NCBI GenBank assembly: GCA_042854365.1
Contig: AP031437.1
Location: 2,418,001 to 2,482,000, forward strand
Length of the DNA stretch: 64,000 bases
Reading direction: 5' to 3'
From: Anaeromassilibacillus sp001305115
GTDB lineage: Bacteria; Bacillota; Clostridia; Oscillospirales; Acutalibacteraceae
Shown one piece after another: positions 42,693-51,978 of this stretch. The translations under genes were made by a program, and so were the position numbers. The notes beneath the pieces are model-generated. The model did not search any database and was not told the origin of the DNA. It worked only from the letters and a program-made list of their open reading frames with translations. The first letter of the stretch is position 1, and each line of letters starts with the position of its first letter.

Positions 42693-43718
42693 ATGATTAT
42701 TGTATTGAAACCAAACTGTACAGACGAGCAAGTCAAACATTTCGCGGATAATCTCACCAAAGAATACAATGTCAAAGTCAATACTTGGGTCGGCACACAG
42801 AGTACCGTGCTCGGCTTGCTCGGTGACACCACATCCATCGATATCGACTACATTTCTGCACAAGATTTTGTCGAAAGCGTAAAGCGCGTGCAGGAACCGT
42901 ACAAGAAGGCCAACCGGAAATTTCATCCTGACAACACGGTCATCACCCTCCCCACCGGGCAAAAGATCGGCGACGGCAGCCTTGCGCTGATTGCTGGTCC
43001 ATGTTCTGTTGAGACAGAGGCCCAGATCTGCGAGGTTGCCGAGCGTGTAAAAGCCGCAGGGGCGGCCTTCCTGCGCGGAGGCGCCTTCAAGCCCAGAACC
43101 TCCCCTTACTCCTTTCAAGGCTTACAGGCAGAGGGCCTCGAGCTTCTGAAAAAAGCCAAAGCACAAACCGGTCTGCCGATCGTAACCGAGATTATGAGCA
43201 TTGGGCACATCCCGCTCTTCGAGGAGGAGGGCGTGGACATCATTCAAGTGGGTGCACGAAACATGCAGAATTTCGAGCTGCTCAAAGCATTGGGCAAGAT
43301 CAACAAGCCCATCCTGCTCAAGCGGGGCCTGTCCAACACCATTGAAGAGCTCCTGATGAGCGCTGAATACATCATGGCAGGCGGAAACGATCAGGTCATC
43401 CTCTGCGAGCGCGGCATCCGTACCTATGAAACCTATACCCGCAACACCCTGGACATCTCCGCAATTCCGATTCTCAAAAAGTTGTCCCATCTCCCTGTGG
43501 TGGTAGACCCCAGCCACGCCTCTGGCATTGCATGGTTGGTTGAGCCTCTCGCCATGGCCGCAGTGGCCGCTGGCGCAGACGGCCTGATTATCGAGGTCCA
43601 TAATAACCCGGCCAAGGCACTGTCGGATGGTGCACAGTCCCTTACCCCGGATCAGTTCGACCGTGTAGCACATCATGTACTCCATACAAAAGAAGTCCTT
43701 TCCAAGTGGGACGCCTAA
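42693..43718 (+). CDS. aroF: DAHP synthase, type I-beta with N-terminal regulatory domain
   Basis: A 341-residue enzyme joining phosphoenolpyruvate and erythrose-4-phosphate, the entry step of the aromatic pathway. The first about 75 residues (MIIVLKPNCTDEQVKHFADN...) form the ferredoxin-like domain that, in Thermotoga DAHP synthase, binds tyrosine or phenylalanine for inhibition. The barrel holds IAGPCSVE, LRGGAFKPRTSPYSFQG, KRG and DPSHASG motifs. The start is ATG at 42693 with GGAGG ahead, not the upstream TTG. Confidence 0.96.
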   Translation: MIIVLKPNCTDEQVKHFADNLTKEYNVKVNTWVGTQSTVLGLLGDTTSIDIDYISAQDFVESVKRVQEPYKKANRKFHPDNTVITLPTGQKIGDGSLALIAGPCSVETEAQICEVAERVKAAGAAFLRGGAFKPRTSPYSFQGLQAEGLELLKKAKAQTGLPIVTEIMSIGHIPLFEEEGVDIIQVGARNMQNFELLKALGKINKPILLKRGLSNTIEELLMSAEYIMAGGNDQVILCERGIRTYETYTRNTLDISAIPILKKLSHLPVVVDPSHASGIAWLVEPLAMAAVAAGADGLIIEVHNNPAKALSDGAQSLTPDQFDRVAHHVLHTKEVLSKWDA

Positions 43719-43807
43719 GGCGACCAGCTGATACGGTACAGCAAAAATCCCGATTCTACGGCTGTACGATGGTTCTGACAGCGTTCGCCCGGGCTCATCG
43801 TTCAATC

Positions 43808-43836
43808 TGGACGGGGCACTGAATTTTTGTTATACT
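43808..43836 (+). promoter_or_regulatory. Possible internal promoter before tyrA
   Basis: TGGACG (43808-43813), 17 bases, TATACT (43831-43836). The -35 is weak (4 of 6). It would serve tyrA-aroB-aroA-aroC-pheA independently of aroF. Confidence 0.5.
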
Positions 43837-43870
43837 AACGCTGTACATCCATGGTACTACAGCGGCAGGA

Positions 43871-43926
43871 AACGCCGTTTGAGGGCCCTTGTGGAAAAAT
43901 TCACACGGGCGTGCAAACGGCGTTTT
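43871..43926 (+). terminator. Terminator-like hairpin before tyrA
   Basis: AACGCCGTTT (43871-43880) pairs with AAACGGCGTT (43915-43924), enclosing a CTTGTG/CACACGGG inner stem, followed by TTTTTG. It lies 20 bases before the tyrA start and downstream of the possible internal promoter, so it could attenuate the distal genes. Confidence 0.65.
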
Positions 43927-43944
43927 TGCGGAAAGAGGCATGAT

Positions 43945-44781
43945 ATGAAAAAGAACGTGGTCATCGTAGGCCTTGGCCTGATTGGCGGTTCCTTGGCCAA
44001 GGCTTTCCAAAAATACAGCGAGTGCACCGTCAGTGGGATGGACTGCGACCCGTCCGTACTGGATGCAGCTTTAAAATGCGGCGCAATTGACCGCATTGCC
44101 GGAGAACAAGAGCTGCGCGAGGCGGACATCCTCTATCTCTGTCTGTATCCCCAGGCGGATATTGATTTTATACAAGCACATGGCGCACAGATTCCCCCCC
44201 ATTGCATTGTCACAGATACCTGCGGTATCAAACGGGAGATCTGTGCTCACCTGCCAAAGCTGGCAGAACAATTTGGGTTTTCCTTTGTTGGTGGGCATCC
44301 AATGGCGGGAAAAGAGCAAAACGGATTTGTATCCAGCGAGGCGGATCTCTTCGACGGCGCCAGCTACATTCTGGTCCCTTGTGGCGCGCCCCAACGTGCC
44401 GTGGACACGCTGAAAGCAATTGCCATCGAACTGGGTTTCGGCGGTACGGTGGTCACTACACCGGAACACCACGACACTATGATCGCCTATACCTCGCAGT
44501 TGCCCCACGTGTTGGCCTGTGCCTACGTGATGAGTCCTTGCTGCCCACAGCACAATGGGTTTTCCGCGGGCAGCTACCGCGATGTCTCGCGCGTAGCTCG
44601 GATCAACGAAACACTTTGGACAGAGCTATTCCTCGATAACGCGGATGCCCTTACCGAAGAATTGGACATTTTAATCGACAACATCACCCGCATCAGCGCC
44701 GCCGTCAAGCAGCGCGATGCGGATACCCTGCGCGACCTGTTGCGCCAGGGCAGACTCATCAAAGAAAGGCTTGGCGAATAA
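43945..44781 (+). CDS. tyrA: Prephenate dehydrogenase
   Basis: A 278-residue NAD-dependent enzyme of the tyrosine branch. The nucleotide motif GLGLIGGSLAKA is at about 9-20, followed by the catalytic region with GGHPMAGKEQNGF near 120. It has no C-terminal ACT domain. ATG at 43945 (AGAGG ahead) is chosen over earlier in-frame codons because those lie inside the terminator hairpin. aroB starts directly after its stop. Confidence 0.94.
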   Translation: MKKNVVIVGLGLIGGSLAKAFQKYSECTVSGMDCDPSVLDAALKCGAIDRIAGEQELREADILYLCLYPQADIDFIQAHGAQIPPHCIVTDTCGIKREICAHLPKLAEQFGFSFVGGHPMAGKEQNGFVSSEADLFDGASYILVPCGAPQRAVDTLKAIAIELGFGGTVVTTPEHHDTMIAYTSQLPHVLACAYVMSPCCPQHNGFSAGSYRDVSRVARINETLWTELFLDNADALTEELDILIDNITRISAAVKQRDADTLRDLLRQGRLIKERLGE

Positions 44782-45843
44782 ATGGAACTGACTGTCAATA
44801 CCTCCAAACGTTATACCATTCGAATCGAACGCGGTGCGCTGGATCGGATTGGCGCCGAATGTGCATCGCTGTTTCCCCCTGGCACAAAAGCGGTCATTGT
44901 TACGGATACCCATGTTGCACCGCTCTACCTTGAGCGCGTCTCCACTTCTATGCGCAACGCAGGCTTTGATGTGACTAGCTGTGCCTTTCCTGCCGGAGAA
45001 CCCTCCAAGCGGCTTTCTACCATCGAAGGTATCTATGGCCATATGGCTCAGGCCCATATCACCCGCAGTGATTTTGTGGTTGCCCTAGGGGGCGGTGTCA
45101 CCGGAGATATGGCAGGCTTCGCCGCGGCAAGTTACCTGCGTGGCATCCCCTTTGTCCAAGTGCCAACTACCCTGCTGTCCCAAGTGGATTCTTCCGTCGG
45201 AGGAAAAACCGGCGTAGATTTACCACAAGGAAAAAACTTGGTCGGCGCATTTTGGCAGCCTTCTTTCGTTCTGATCGATCCGGATACGCTCAAGACCCTT
45301 CCGCCACACTTCTTTGCAGATGGCATGGGAGAAGTCATCAAGTATGGATGCATCAAAAGCCGGGCACTGTTCGACTTGCTCGCCCATACGGAAGATCTCG
45401 AGCCAATTATGGACGATGTGATTTACCGTTGTGTCGATATTAAACGCAACGTGGTCGAGCACGATGAGTTCGATACCGGCGAACGGGCGCTGTTGAACTT
45501 TGGCCATACCTTTGGCCACGCCTTGGAAAAACTCAATCATTACGAAGGCCTTTCCCATGGTGCAGCCGTTGGCATCGGTATGGTTATGATGGCACGCCTG
45601 GGCGAGAAAGCCGGATGGACCGCAGCAGGTACAGCGGACACCATCGCCACGATCCTGAAAAAATACCATCTGCCGGTGCACAGCGATTTTCCGCTCTCAC
45701 ACATTGTCGATGCGACCGCTTCCGACAAAAAGAGTATCGGTTCCTCAATCAATCTTGTTCTGCTGGAAGAGATTGGACAGAGCTTTGTGCAAAAGGTACC
45801 GCGCAGTGAGTTGGCCCCCTTGGCGGAGGGTTGCAATGAGTAA
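44782..45843 (+). CDS. aroB: 3-dehydroquinate synthase
   Basis: A 353-residue NAD- and zinc-dependent enzyme, second step of the shikimate pathway. Motifs GGGVTGDMAGFAA (about 97-110), PTTLLSQVDSSVGGKTGVDL and the metal histidines in FGHTFGHALE and SHGAAVGIGM are visible. It overlaps aroA by 8 bases. Confidence 0.97.
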   Translation: MELTVNTSKRYTIRIERGALDRIGAECASLFPPGTKAVIVTDTHVAPLYLERVSTSMRNAGFDVTSCAFPAGEPSKRLSTIEGIYGHMAQAHITRSDFVVALGGGVTGDMAGFAAASYLRGIPFVQVPTTLLSQVDSSVGGKTGVDLPQGKNLVGAFWQPSFVLIDPDTLKTLPPHFFADGMGEVIKYGCIKSRALFDLLAHTEDLEPIMDDVIYRCVDIKRNVVEHDEFDTGERALLNFGHTFGHALEKLNHYEGLSHGAAVGIGMVMMARLGEKAGWTAAGTADTIATILKKYHLPVHSDFPLSHIVDATASDKKSIGSSINLVLLEEIGQSFVQKVPRSELAPLAEGCNE

Positions 45844-47104
45844 GGTGATTGTTTCCCCCTCCACCCTGCGCGGGACTGTAACCGTTCCATGTTCCAAAAG
45901 CGCGGCACACCGCGCCATCTTATGCGCTGCCTTGGCAGCTGGGGACAGCATTCTCTCCCCGATCGCTATCTCCAATGATATTCGCGTCACCGCAGAGGCC
46001 GCGCAGGCCCTTGGAGCTACCATTCGGGAAGAACAGCATACCTGGCATGTGACCGGCGGCCACCCCCCAAAAAAGCAAGCACAGATCGACTGTGGGGAGA
46101 GTGGCTCCACCCTGCGCTTTCTCATTCCAGTCTGCGCTGCCCTTGGCATAGAGACGGCTTTTATTGGGCGCGGGCGGCTTCCAGAACGGCCCATCGGCGT
46201 TTATCTTGACCTACTCCCAGCGCACGGAGTGACCTGCCGGACAAAAGGGGGGCTTCCGTTATCAATATACGGCACGTTAAATTCAGGGGAATTTATACTT
46301 CCAGGAAATATTAGTTCACAGTTTATCACAGGCTTGTTGTTGGCATGCCCTCTGCTTCCCGAAGAAAGCACCGTACGTCTTTCCTCTCCTCTAGAGAGTG
46401 CAGCCTATGTGGATATGACTTTGGAGGCTATGCAGGCGTTTGGTATCCAAGTGGAACCAATCGAATTTGGATGGCGGATTCCTGGTAGCCAGCGCTATCG
46501 TGCACGGTCTTTTTCCGTAGAGGGCGACTGGTCCCAAGCAGCATTTTTCCTGGCTGCAGGTGCACTGGGGGGGACGCTTGCGATTGAAGGACTGAAACGC
46601 CATTCGACACAAGGCGACCGTGCTGCCGCGTCGCTTTTTGATGCATTTGGAGCGGAAAGCCATTGGAATGGTGAAACCATTTGTATAAACTCAAAAAAAC
46701 TATACGGAATGGAAATCGATGCCTCTCAAATTCCCGATCTTGTGCCGATTCTGGCTGTCACTGCAGCGCTCGCAAAGGGACGCACACGTATCTATAATGC
46801 CGCGCGCCTGCGTATCAAGGAGAGCGACCGCCTCGCCGCTATGGCCGACGGACTTCGCCGGCTAGGCGTTCCCGTCCAGGAGACTCCGGACGGCCTGTTG
46901 ATCGACGGAGTGGAAACGTTGCACGGTGGAGAAGTAAACGGCTACAACGACCATCGGATTGTGATGGCTTTTTCCATCGCGGCGCTCCGTGCGGATAGCC
47001 CTGTTATCATTTCCGACGCGGAGAGTATCCGAAAGAGTTATCCCACCTTTTTTGAAGATTACAATCGACTAGGAGGAAAAGCAGATGTCGTCAACTTGGG
47101 GTGA
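45836..47104 (+). CDS. aroA: EPSP synthase
   Basis: A 422-residue enzyme adding enolpyruvyl to shikimate-3-phosphate. Motifs: SKSAAHRAI near 20, GESGSTLRFLIP near 85-96, and the C-terminal NDHRIVMAFSIAAL. The shikimate-site and glyphosate-site regions look normal; sensitivity class cannot be judged. ATG at 45836, with GGAGGG ahead, overlaps the aroB end; the longer open frame lies inside aroB. Confidence 0.97.
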   Translation: MSKVIVSPSTLRGTVTVPCSKSAAHRAILCAALAAGDSILSPIAISNDIRVTAEAAQALGATIREEQHTWHVTGGHPPKKQAQIDCGESGSTLRFLIPVCAALGIETAFIGRGRLPERPIGVYLDLLPAHGVTCRTKGGLPLSIYGTLNSGEFILPGNISSQFITGLLLACPLLPEESTVRLSSPLESAAYVDMTLEAMQAFGIQVEPIEFGWRIPGSQRYRARSFSVEGDWSQAAFFLAAGALGGTLAIEGLKRHSTQGDRAAASLFDAFGAESHWNGETICINSKKLYGMEIDASQIPDLVPILAVTAALAKGRTRIYNAARLRIKESDRLAAMADGLRRLGVPVQETPDGLLIDGVETLHGGEVNGYNDHRIVMAFSIAALRADSPVIISDAESIRKSYPTFFEDYNRLGGKADVVNLG

Positions 47105-48197
47105 AATTGTTCGAATATCCATCTTCGGCGAGAGCCATGGCGTCGCCATCGGTGTTGTAATCGATGGCCTTCCCGCCGGAGAACCGATCGACTTTGATGC
47201 GGTCCTTGCGCAGATGAAACGCCGGGCCCCTGGGCAGGACAAGTCTGCCACACCGCGCAAGGAAAGTGACTTTCCAAAAGTGATGAGCGGCCTTCTCAAC
47301 CATACCACAACGGGTGCACCGCTCTGCGCCGTGATTGAGAATACCAATACCCGCTCCCAGGATTACGGCAATCTGCTGGACGTCCCGCGCCCTGGCCATT
47401 CCGATTATCCCGCTTATCTGCATTATCGTGGGTACAACGATATCCGCGGCGGCGGGCATTTTTCTGGCCGTCTGACAGCGCCGCTGGTGTTTGCCGGTGC
47501 AGTCTGCCGGCAAATTTTAGAGCGCCGTGGCATCCATATCGGAGGGCACGTGGCCTCTGTCGCACAGATCGAGGATACCCTGTTTAACCCTGTTGACATT
47601 CCCGATGAGCTTTTGAGGACATTATCCACGGCTTATTTTCCCGTAATTGATTCGGACAAAAAAACGGCCATGGCTGCTTTGATTGAAGAAGCGCGTATGT
47701 CCCAGGACAGTGTGGGCGGCATCGTCGAATGTGCGGTCACCGGCCTTCCGGCCGGAATCGGCGGCCCTCTGTTCGGAGGAATCGAACCCGTTCTTTCCTC
47801 GATTCTGTTCGGTATCCCTGCGGTCAAGGGGGTTGAATTTGGCGATGGGTTTGGCTCCTGTGCGCTGCGGGGTAGCCAAAATAACGACCCCTTCTACTTT
47901 GCAGCCGGCACGGTGAAAACAACGACCAATCATGCCGGCGGAATCCTTGGCGGAATCACCACGGGAATGCCCTTGCTTTTTCACGTGGGTATTAAGCCAA
48001 CCGCCTCGATCAGCCAGAACCAGCAAAGTGTAAATCTACAGACCGGAGAGAATCAGATTCTCTCCGTACACGGAAGGCACGATCCCTGCATTGTTCCGCG
48101 TGCAGTGCCTGTCGTGGAAGCCGCCGCCGCAGTTGCCCTGATAAACTTTGAGGGAATTCTCTCCGGCGGCAAATCGGAAGGGAGGTGGCGCACATGA
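47085..48197 (+). CDS. aroC: Chorismate synthase
   Basis: A 370-residue reduced-FMN-dependent enzyme, last common step to chorismate. Motifs GESHGVAIGVVIDG (about 13-26), PGHSDYPAYLHY, RGGGHFSGR and, C-terminal, GRHDPCIVPRAVPVVEA. It overlaps aroA by 20 bases, with AGGAGG inside aroA, and overlaps pheA by ATGA. Confidence 0.98.
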   Translation: MSSTWGEIVRISIFGESHGVAIGVVIDGLPAGEPIDFDAVLAQMKRRAPGQDKSATPRKESDFPKVMSGLLNHTTTGAPLCAVIENTNTRSQDYGNLLDVPRPGHSDYPAYLHYRGYNDIRGGGHFSGRLTAPLVFAGAVCRQILERRGIHIGGHVASVAQIEDTLFNPVDIPDELLRTLSTAYFPVIDSDKKTAMAALIEEARMSQDSVGGIVECAVTGLPAGIGGPLFGGIEPVLSSILFGIPAVKGVEFGDGFGSCALRGSQNNDPFYFAAGTVKTTTNHAGGILGGITTGMPLLFHVGIKPTASISQNQQSVNLQTGENQILSVHGRHDPCIVPRAVPVVEAAAAVALINFEGILSGGKSEGRWRT

Positions 48198-49318
48198 AGT
48201 TGGAGGAAGTCCGCAAGGAAATTGACGCCATCGACCGCCAATTGCTGCCGCTGTTTTTGAAGCGTATGGACTGCGCAAAACAGGTGGCAGAGATTAAACG
48301 GGAACAGCACCTTCCCGTTCTAAATTCTGACCGCGAACAGAAAATTTTGGACAGCATGGCCCAGCGTGCTGGCAACTATGCTGGTGAAGCGCGTATGCTG
48401 TATGCCACTCTGATGGATATGAGCCGCGCTCTCCAGCACAATTTGCTCGGTAGTGGCGCTGCATTGCGGGAACTTGTGAAGGAGGCAGAATATGCGCCTT
48501 CCCGTGCAGAGCATATCGCTTGTCTAGGGGTAAGCGGATCGTTTTCCCATGAAGCAGTCCAGCGCCTGTATCCCCACGCTGAACCGCTCTTCTTTGATAA
48601 TTTTGCGGCCATCTTCGCCGCCGTGGCAGATGGGCGTGCAGACCTGGGCGTGTTGCCAGTCGAGAATTCCTCTGCCGGTTCTGTCAGCGAGGTGTACGAT
48701 TTGATTCTGCGCTATCGCTTTTATATTGTTGCGGCGGAGACACTGCACATCCATAATTGTCTTGCAGCGGCGCAGGAGTGCCCTGTTTCAGATATCCGCC
48801 TGGCTTATTCGCACCCTCAACCCCTGGCCCAATGTTCCAACTTTATTGCTCAGCATCATTTACAGACGGTCCCCTGCTCTGCAACTGCCGCTGCGGCGCA
48901 AAAGGTCGCCATAGAACGCAATCCCGGCACTGCAGCCATCTGTTCTGCATCAGCAGCGGAGGAATATGGCCTGCATATCTTGGCTAGGGACATCCAGAAC
49001 AATGCCGACAACTGCACCCGTTTCATCGCTATCAACCGGCATCTGTTTATCCCCGAAGGGGCCAATAAGATCAGCCTTTGTTTTTCTCTTCCACACCGTA
49101 CCGGTACACTACACGGTGTTTTGGCTCGTTTTTCGGCAGCAGGTTTGAATCTTACCAAGATTGAGAGCCGTCCCATTCCAGGGAAAAATTTTGAGTACGA
49201 CTTTTACCTTGATTTTACTGGCAATGTCCACGAAAGCCACACGTTAAATCTGATTGCTGCTTTGAGCGATGAACTGCCACGCTTTTCTTTTTTAGGAAAT
49301 TATCGCGAGCAGGAGTAA
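48194..49318 (+). CDS. pheA: Bifunctional chorismate mutase / prephenate dehydratase
   Basis: A 374-residue fusion. An AroQ chorismate mutase helix bundle (about 1-90, LEEVRKEIDAIDRQLLPLFLKRM) is joined to prephenate dehydratase (about 110-285, GVSGSFSHEAVQ; LPVENSSAGSVSEVYDL; TRFIAI) and a C-terminal ACT domain (about 295-370) with GTLHGVLARFSAAGLNLTKIESRP, where phenylalanine should inhibit. ATG at 48194, with GGGAGG ahead, overlaps the aroC stop. Last gene of the aromatic operon. Confidence 0.96.
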   Translation: MKLEEVRKEIDAIDRQLLPLFLKRMDCAKQVAEIKREQHLPVLNSDREQKILDSMAQRAGNYAGEARMLYATLMDMSRALQHNLLGSGAALRELVKEAEYAPSRAEHIACLGVSGSFSHEAVQRLYPHAEPLFFDNFAAIFAAVADGRADLGVLPVENSSAGSVSEVYDLILRYRFYIVAAETLHIHNCLAAAQECPVSDIRLAYSHPQPLAQCSNFIAQHHLQTVPCSATAAAAQKVAIERNPGTAAICSASAAEEYGLHILARDIQNNADNCTRFIAINRHLFIPEGANKISLCFSLPHRTGTLHGVLARFSAAGLNLTKIESRPIPGKNFEYDFYLDFTGNVHESHTLNLIAALSDELPRFSFLGNYREQE

Positions 49319-49397
49319 CCCACATATACCCTGCTTCATTCGGCAAAACGGCATGAGGCTGGACAACTTATACGATATAAACAATCTTGAGCGCCAA

Positions 49398-49529
49398 AGA
49401 GGGCATCCCACAAGTCATGAAATGACGGAAGGATCCCCTCTTTTTTTAGAAACGCAGATATTTTTTCAAACAGAAAGAGGATGCCCCCTTCCTATGAATC
49501 CAACGATTCGTAGTTTGGGGACACCCTCT
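49398..49529 (+). mobile_element. 132-bp inverted-repeat element (MITE-like), copy 1
   Basis: Ends are inverted repeats: AGAGGGCATCCCACAA at the left and, read inward from the right, AGAGGGTGTCCCCAAA. It is the same element as 59676-59807, which lies in the opposite orientation; my hand alignment gives about 18 mismatches and no gaps over 132 bases. It sits between the convergent genes pheA and prmA. No transposase; no clear target duplication. Confidence 0.75.
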
Positions 49530-49543
49530 CTGTTTTCCCGTCT

Positions 49544-50470
49544 TTATGCCGACACGAGCGGCCTCGCCGCCAAAGCAATCCAGCCTTTCTCTTCCCTGCG
49601 TGCAATCACCTCAAAGCGTCCTTTCAGTGCATCCAATACATCCTTCTCCCGGGTATCAATGATTCCACTCATCAGATATACGGCGCCAGGAGCCAGAAAT
49701 CTTGAAACATCCTCTGTAAGGGAGATAATAATGTCTGCCACAATGTTGGCTACGACAATATGATAAGTCCCTTGAACACGCTCGGTCAGGTTTCCGCATA
49801 GCGCAGTAAAACGCTCCTCGACATGGTTCAGCCCGGCATTTTGAATAGCTGTTTTGACCGCAAGTTCGTCAATATCCACGCCGACCGCCCGTTCTGCCCC
49901 CAGGAGGAGCGCTGCCACGGATAAGATTCCGCTGCCACAGCCTACGTCCAGCACAGACATGCCCGGTTTCACAAACTGTTCCAACAGCTCCATACAAAGG
50001 CGCGTTGTCTCATGTGTTCCCGTCCCAAACGCCAAACCCGGCTCCAAATGCAGGACGGTACGCCCCTGTGCATCGTATTCGTTCTCCCAATTGGGACGAA
50101 TCAGCAGTTTCTCTCCCACCGGGATGGGTTTAAAATATTTCTTCCAATTATGAATCCAATCCTCCTCCGCACAGGCCGCTGTAGAAATGGTGTGCGTGAT
50201 TCCTTCAGCATGATACCGCTCGCTCAAAAAAGCGATGGCCTCTGCCGGATTTTCCTCCGGGCTGATGTATACATGTACCAGGGCCTTTGTGCGGTCCTTC
50301 TTCAAAAGATCTTCATCAATCAAGTCAATGTGTGCGATCTCCCAGGCCTCTTCCTCCAGGTGCGAATAATCCTCTACATAGATGCCATACGGCACCACCA
50401 TCTGTGCAATATCCCCTGCACGGTCGACATCTTTTGCATCAACCGATACCGTTACTTCCGTCCAATCCAT
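49544..50470 (-). CDS. prmA: Ribosomal protein L11 methyltransferase
   Basis: A 308-residue SAM-dependent methyltransferase. The N-terminal substrate domain (about 1-110) is followed by the catalytic fold with SVLDVGCGSGILSVAALLLG near 175 and VANIVADIIISL. It trimethylates L11 in known cases. Its stop lies 15 bases beyond copy 1 of the inverted-repeat element. It is divergent from the flippase gene. Confidence 0.93.
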   Translation of the reverse strand: MDWTEVTVSVDAKDVDRAGDIAQMVVPYGIYVEDYSHLEEEAWEIAHIDLIDEDLLKKDRTKALVHVYISPEENPAEAIAFLSERYHAEGITHTISTAACAEEDWIHNWKKYFKPIPVGEKLLIRPNWENEYDAQGRTVLHLEPGLAFGTGTHETTRLCMELLEQFVKPGMSVLDVGCGSGILSVAALLLGAERAVGVDIDELAVKTAIQNAGLNHVEERFTALCGNLTERVQGTYHIVVANIVADIIISLTEDVSRFLAPGAVYLMSGIIDTREKDVLDALKGRFEVIARREEKGWIALAARPLVSA

Positions 50471-50561
50471 AAAACGTCCTCCAAAATTTTGATGATAAAT
50501 TTAATTATATACCAATATACATGGTATGTACAAGGCGGGAATCCGGGATGGGGGTGTGCGC

Positions 50562-51920
50562 GTGAAGAAACAGGCCAAATTTTTGGCCAATACGGCGATT
50601 TTGACAGGCGGCACATTGCTACTCCGCTTCTCCAATATTTGGTTTCGTGCCTATATTCTCGGCAAGATTGGCACACAGGGCATGGGCGTTTATCAGCTCA
50701 CCTTTTCCATTTTTGCATTGGCAATCGCCACCTGTACCAGCGGCGCAAGCCTCTCTGTAACACGTATGGTCGCGGAAGGACGTGGCTCTCCGGTCTGTAT
50801 CCGGCGTTGCCTACTGTTTTCCCTCTGCGTCAGTTTTGCCGCTGCCGCTATCTTATGGGTGGGTTCGGACTTTCTCGCACAGCATTTTTTAGACCTTTCC
50901 AGCGGGCTTCCCCTGCGGCTGCTCGCACCGGGCCTTCCTTTTATGGCGATTTGCGCCTGCCTCAAAGGATATTTTCTGGCCATTCGCAACAGTGTTATAC
51001 CAGCAATCGCAGAACTGCTGGAACAGTTTACCACGATTGGCGCAACTGTAGGATTCTTTTTTATCTTTACTCCCTTCAGTGCACTCATGCTTGGTTCCAC
51101 CGCTGGAGAAGTCGCCTCCTGTGCGGTCGTCTTTTTGGCCTACCGTGTTATGACGCGAAAACGGCCGCCAAAATGCTTCAATGATTCCGGCAGCTACCGG
51201 CAGATCTGCCACATCGCCGTACCAGTGCTCAGCGGTTCTTTTATCCGCAGTTTTCTCAATAGTACAGAAAATCTATTGGTCCCGCGTGGGCTCAAACATC
51301 ACGGAGCGGGATCGGACGTCGCACTTTCGCAATATGGCATCATTCAAGGAATGGTGATGCCCATCTTGCTGTTTCCCTCATCCTTTCTGACCTCATTATC
51401 CTCGCTCCTAATCCCCGAGCTTGCTGAGGCAAATGCGCGTGGCAAACATCAGGCGATTGAACATTCCGCCTCGCGAGCATTCCGATTTACATTGCTTTTT
51501 TCCTTTTTAATTACGTCGGTATTGATCGTCTATGCGGAGGACTTGGGCGAGCTATTTTATGGAAGTCAACAGGCCGGCGCCTTTTTGCGCATCATGGCGC
51601 CGATTATTCCTTTAATGTATGTGGATAGCATCGTCGACGGCATGCTCAAAGGGCTGGACCAGCAGGCCTATTCCTTCCGATACAATTTTATCGATTCCAT
51701 TATGCGCGTGATTTTGATTGCGGTTTTACTTCCTCTGTTTGGCGTGAAAGCCTATATCTTCATCCTCTTTTTAAGCGAAATTTTCAACGCTTCCCTCAGT
51801 ATCAGCCGCCTCTTAAAAGTTGCTCGTGTGGATGTGGATATTATTGGATGGATTTTAACTCCTGCGGTCAGTGCAGCCCTGCTTTACTACCTTTTGACCC
51901 TGCTGCGAACAGTCTGTTGA
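50562..51920 (+). CDS. SpoVB/MurJ-like lipid flippase
   Basis: A 452-residue membrane protein of the MVF/SpoVB branch with about 14 helices, from FLANTAILTGGTLLLRFSNIWFRAYI to the last ALLYYLLTLLRTVC. Such proteins move lipid-linked wall or polysaccharide precursors; SpoVB acts in spore cortex formation. The family is clear, the substrate is not. I prefer GTG at 50562 (GGGGG ahead) over ATG at 50526, which lacks a ribosome binding site. Confidence 0.85.
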   Translation: MKKQAKFLANTAILTGGTLLLRFSNIWFRAYILGKIGTQGMGVYQLTFSIFALAIATCTSGASLSVTRMVAEGRGSPVCIRRCLLFSLCVSFAAAAILWVGSDFLAQHFLDLSSGLPLRLLAPGLPFMAICACLKGYFLAIRNSVIPAIAELLEQFTTIGATVGFFFIFTPFSALMLGSTAGEVASCAVVFLAYRVMTRKRPPKCFNDSGSYRQICHIAVPVLSGSFIRSFLNSTENLLVPRGLKHHGAGSDVALSQYGIIQGMVMPILLFPSSFLTSLSSLLIPELAEANARGKHQAIEHSASRAFRFTLLFSFLITSVLIVYAEDLGELFYGSQQAGAFLRIMAPIIPLMYVDSIVDGMLKGLDQQAYSFRYNFIDSIMRVILIAVLLPLFGVKAYIFILFLSEIFNASLSISRLLKVARVDVDIIGWILTPAVSAALLYYLLTLLRTVC

Positions 51921-51978
51921 CAAATTTTGCCGGATAAGCGTATGATAAAGGTTATAAAAATGGATAAGGGGGGATTTT

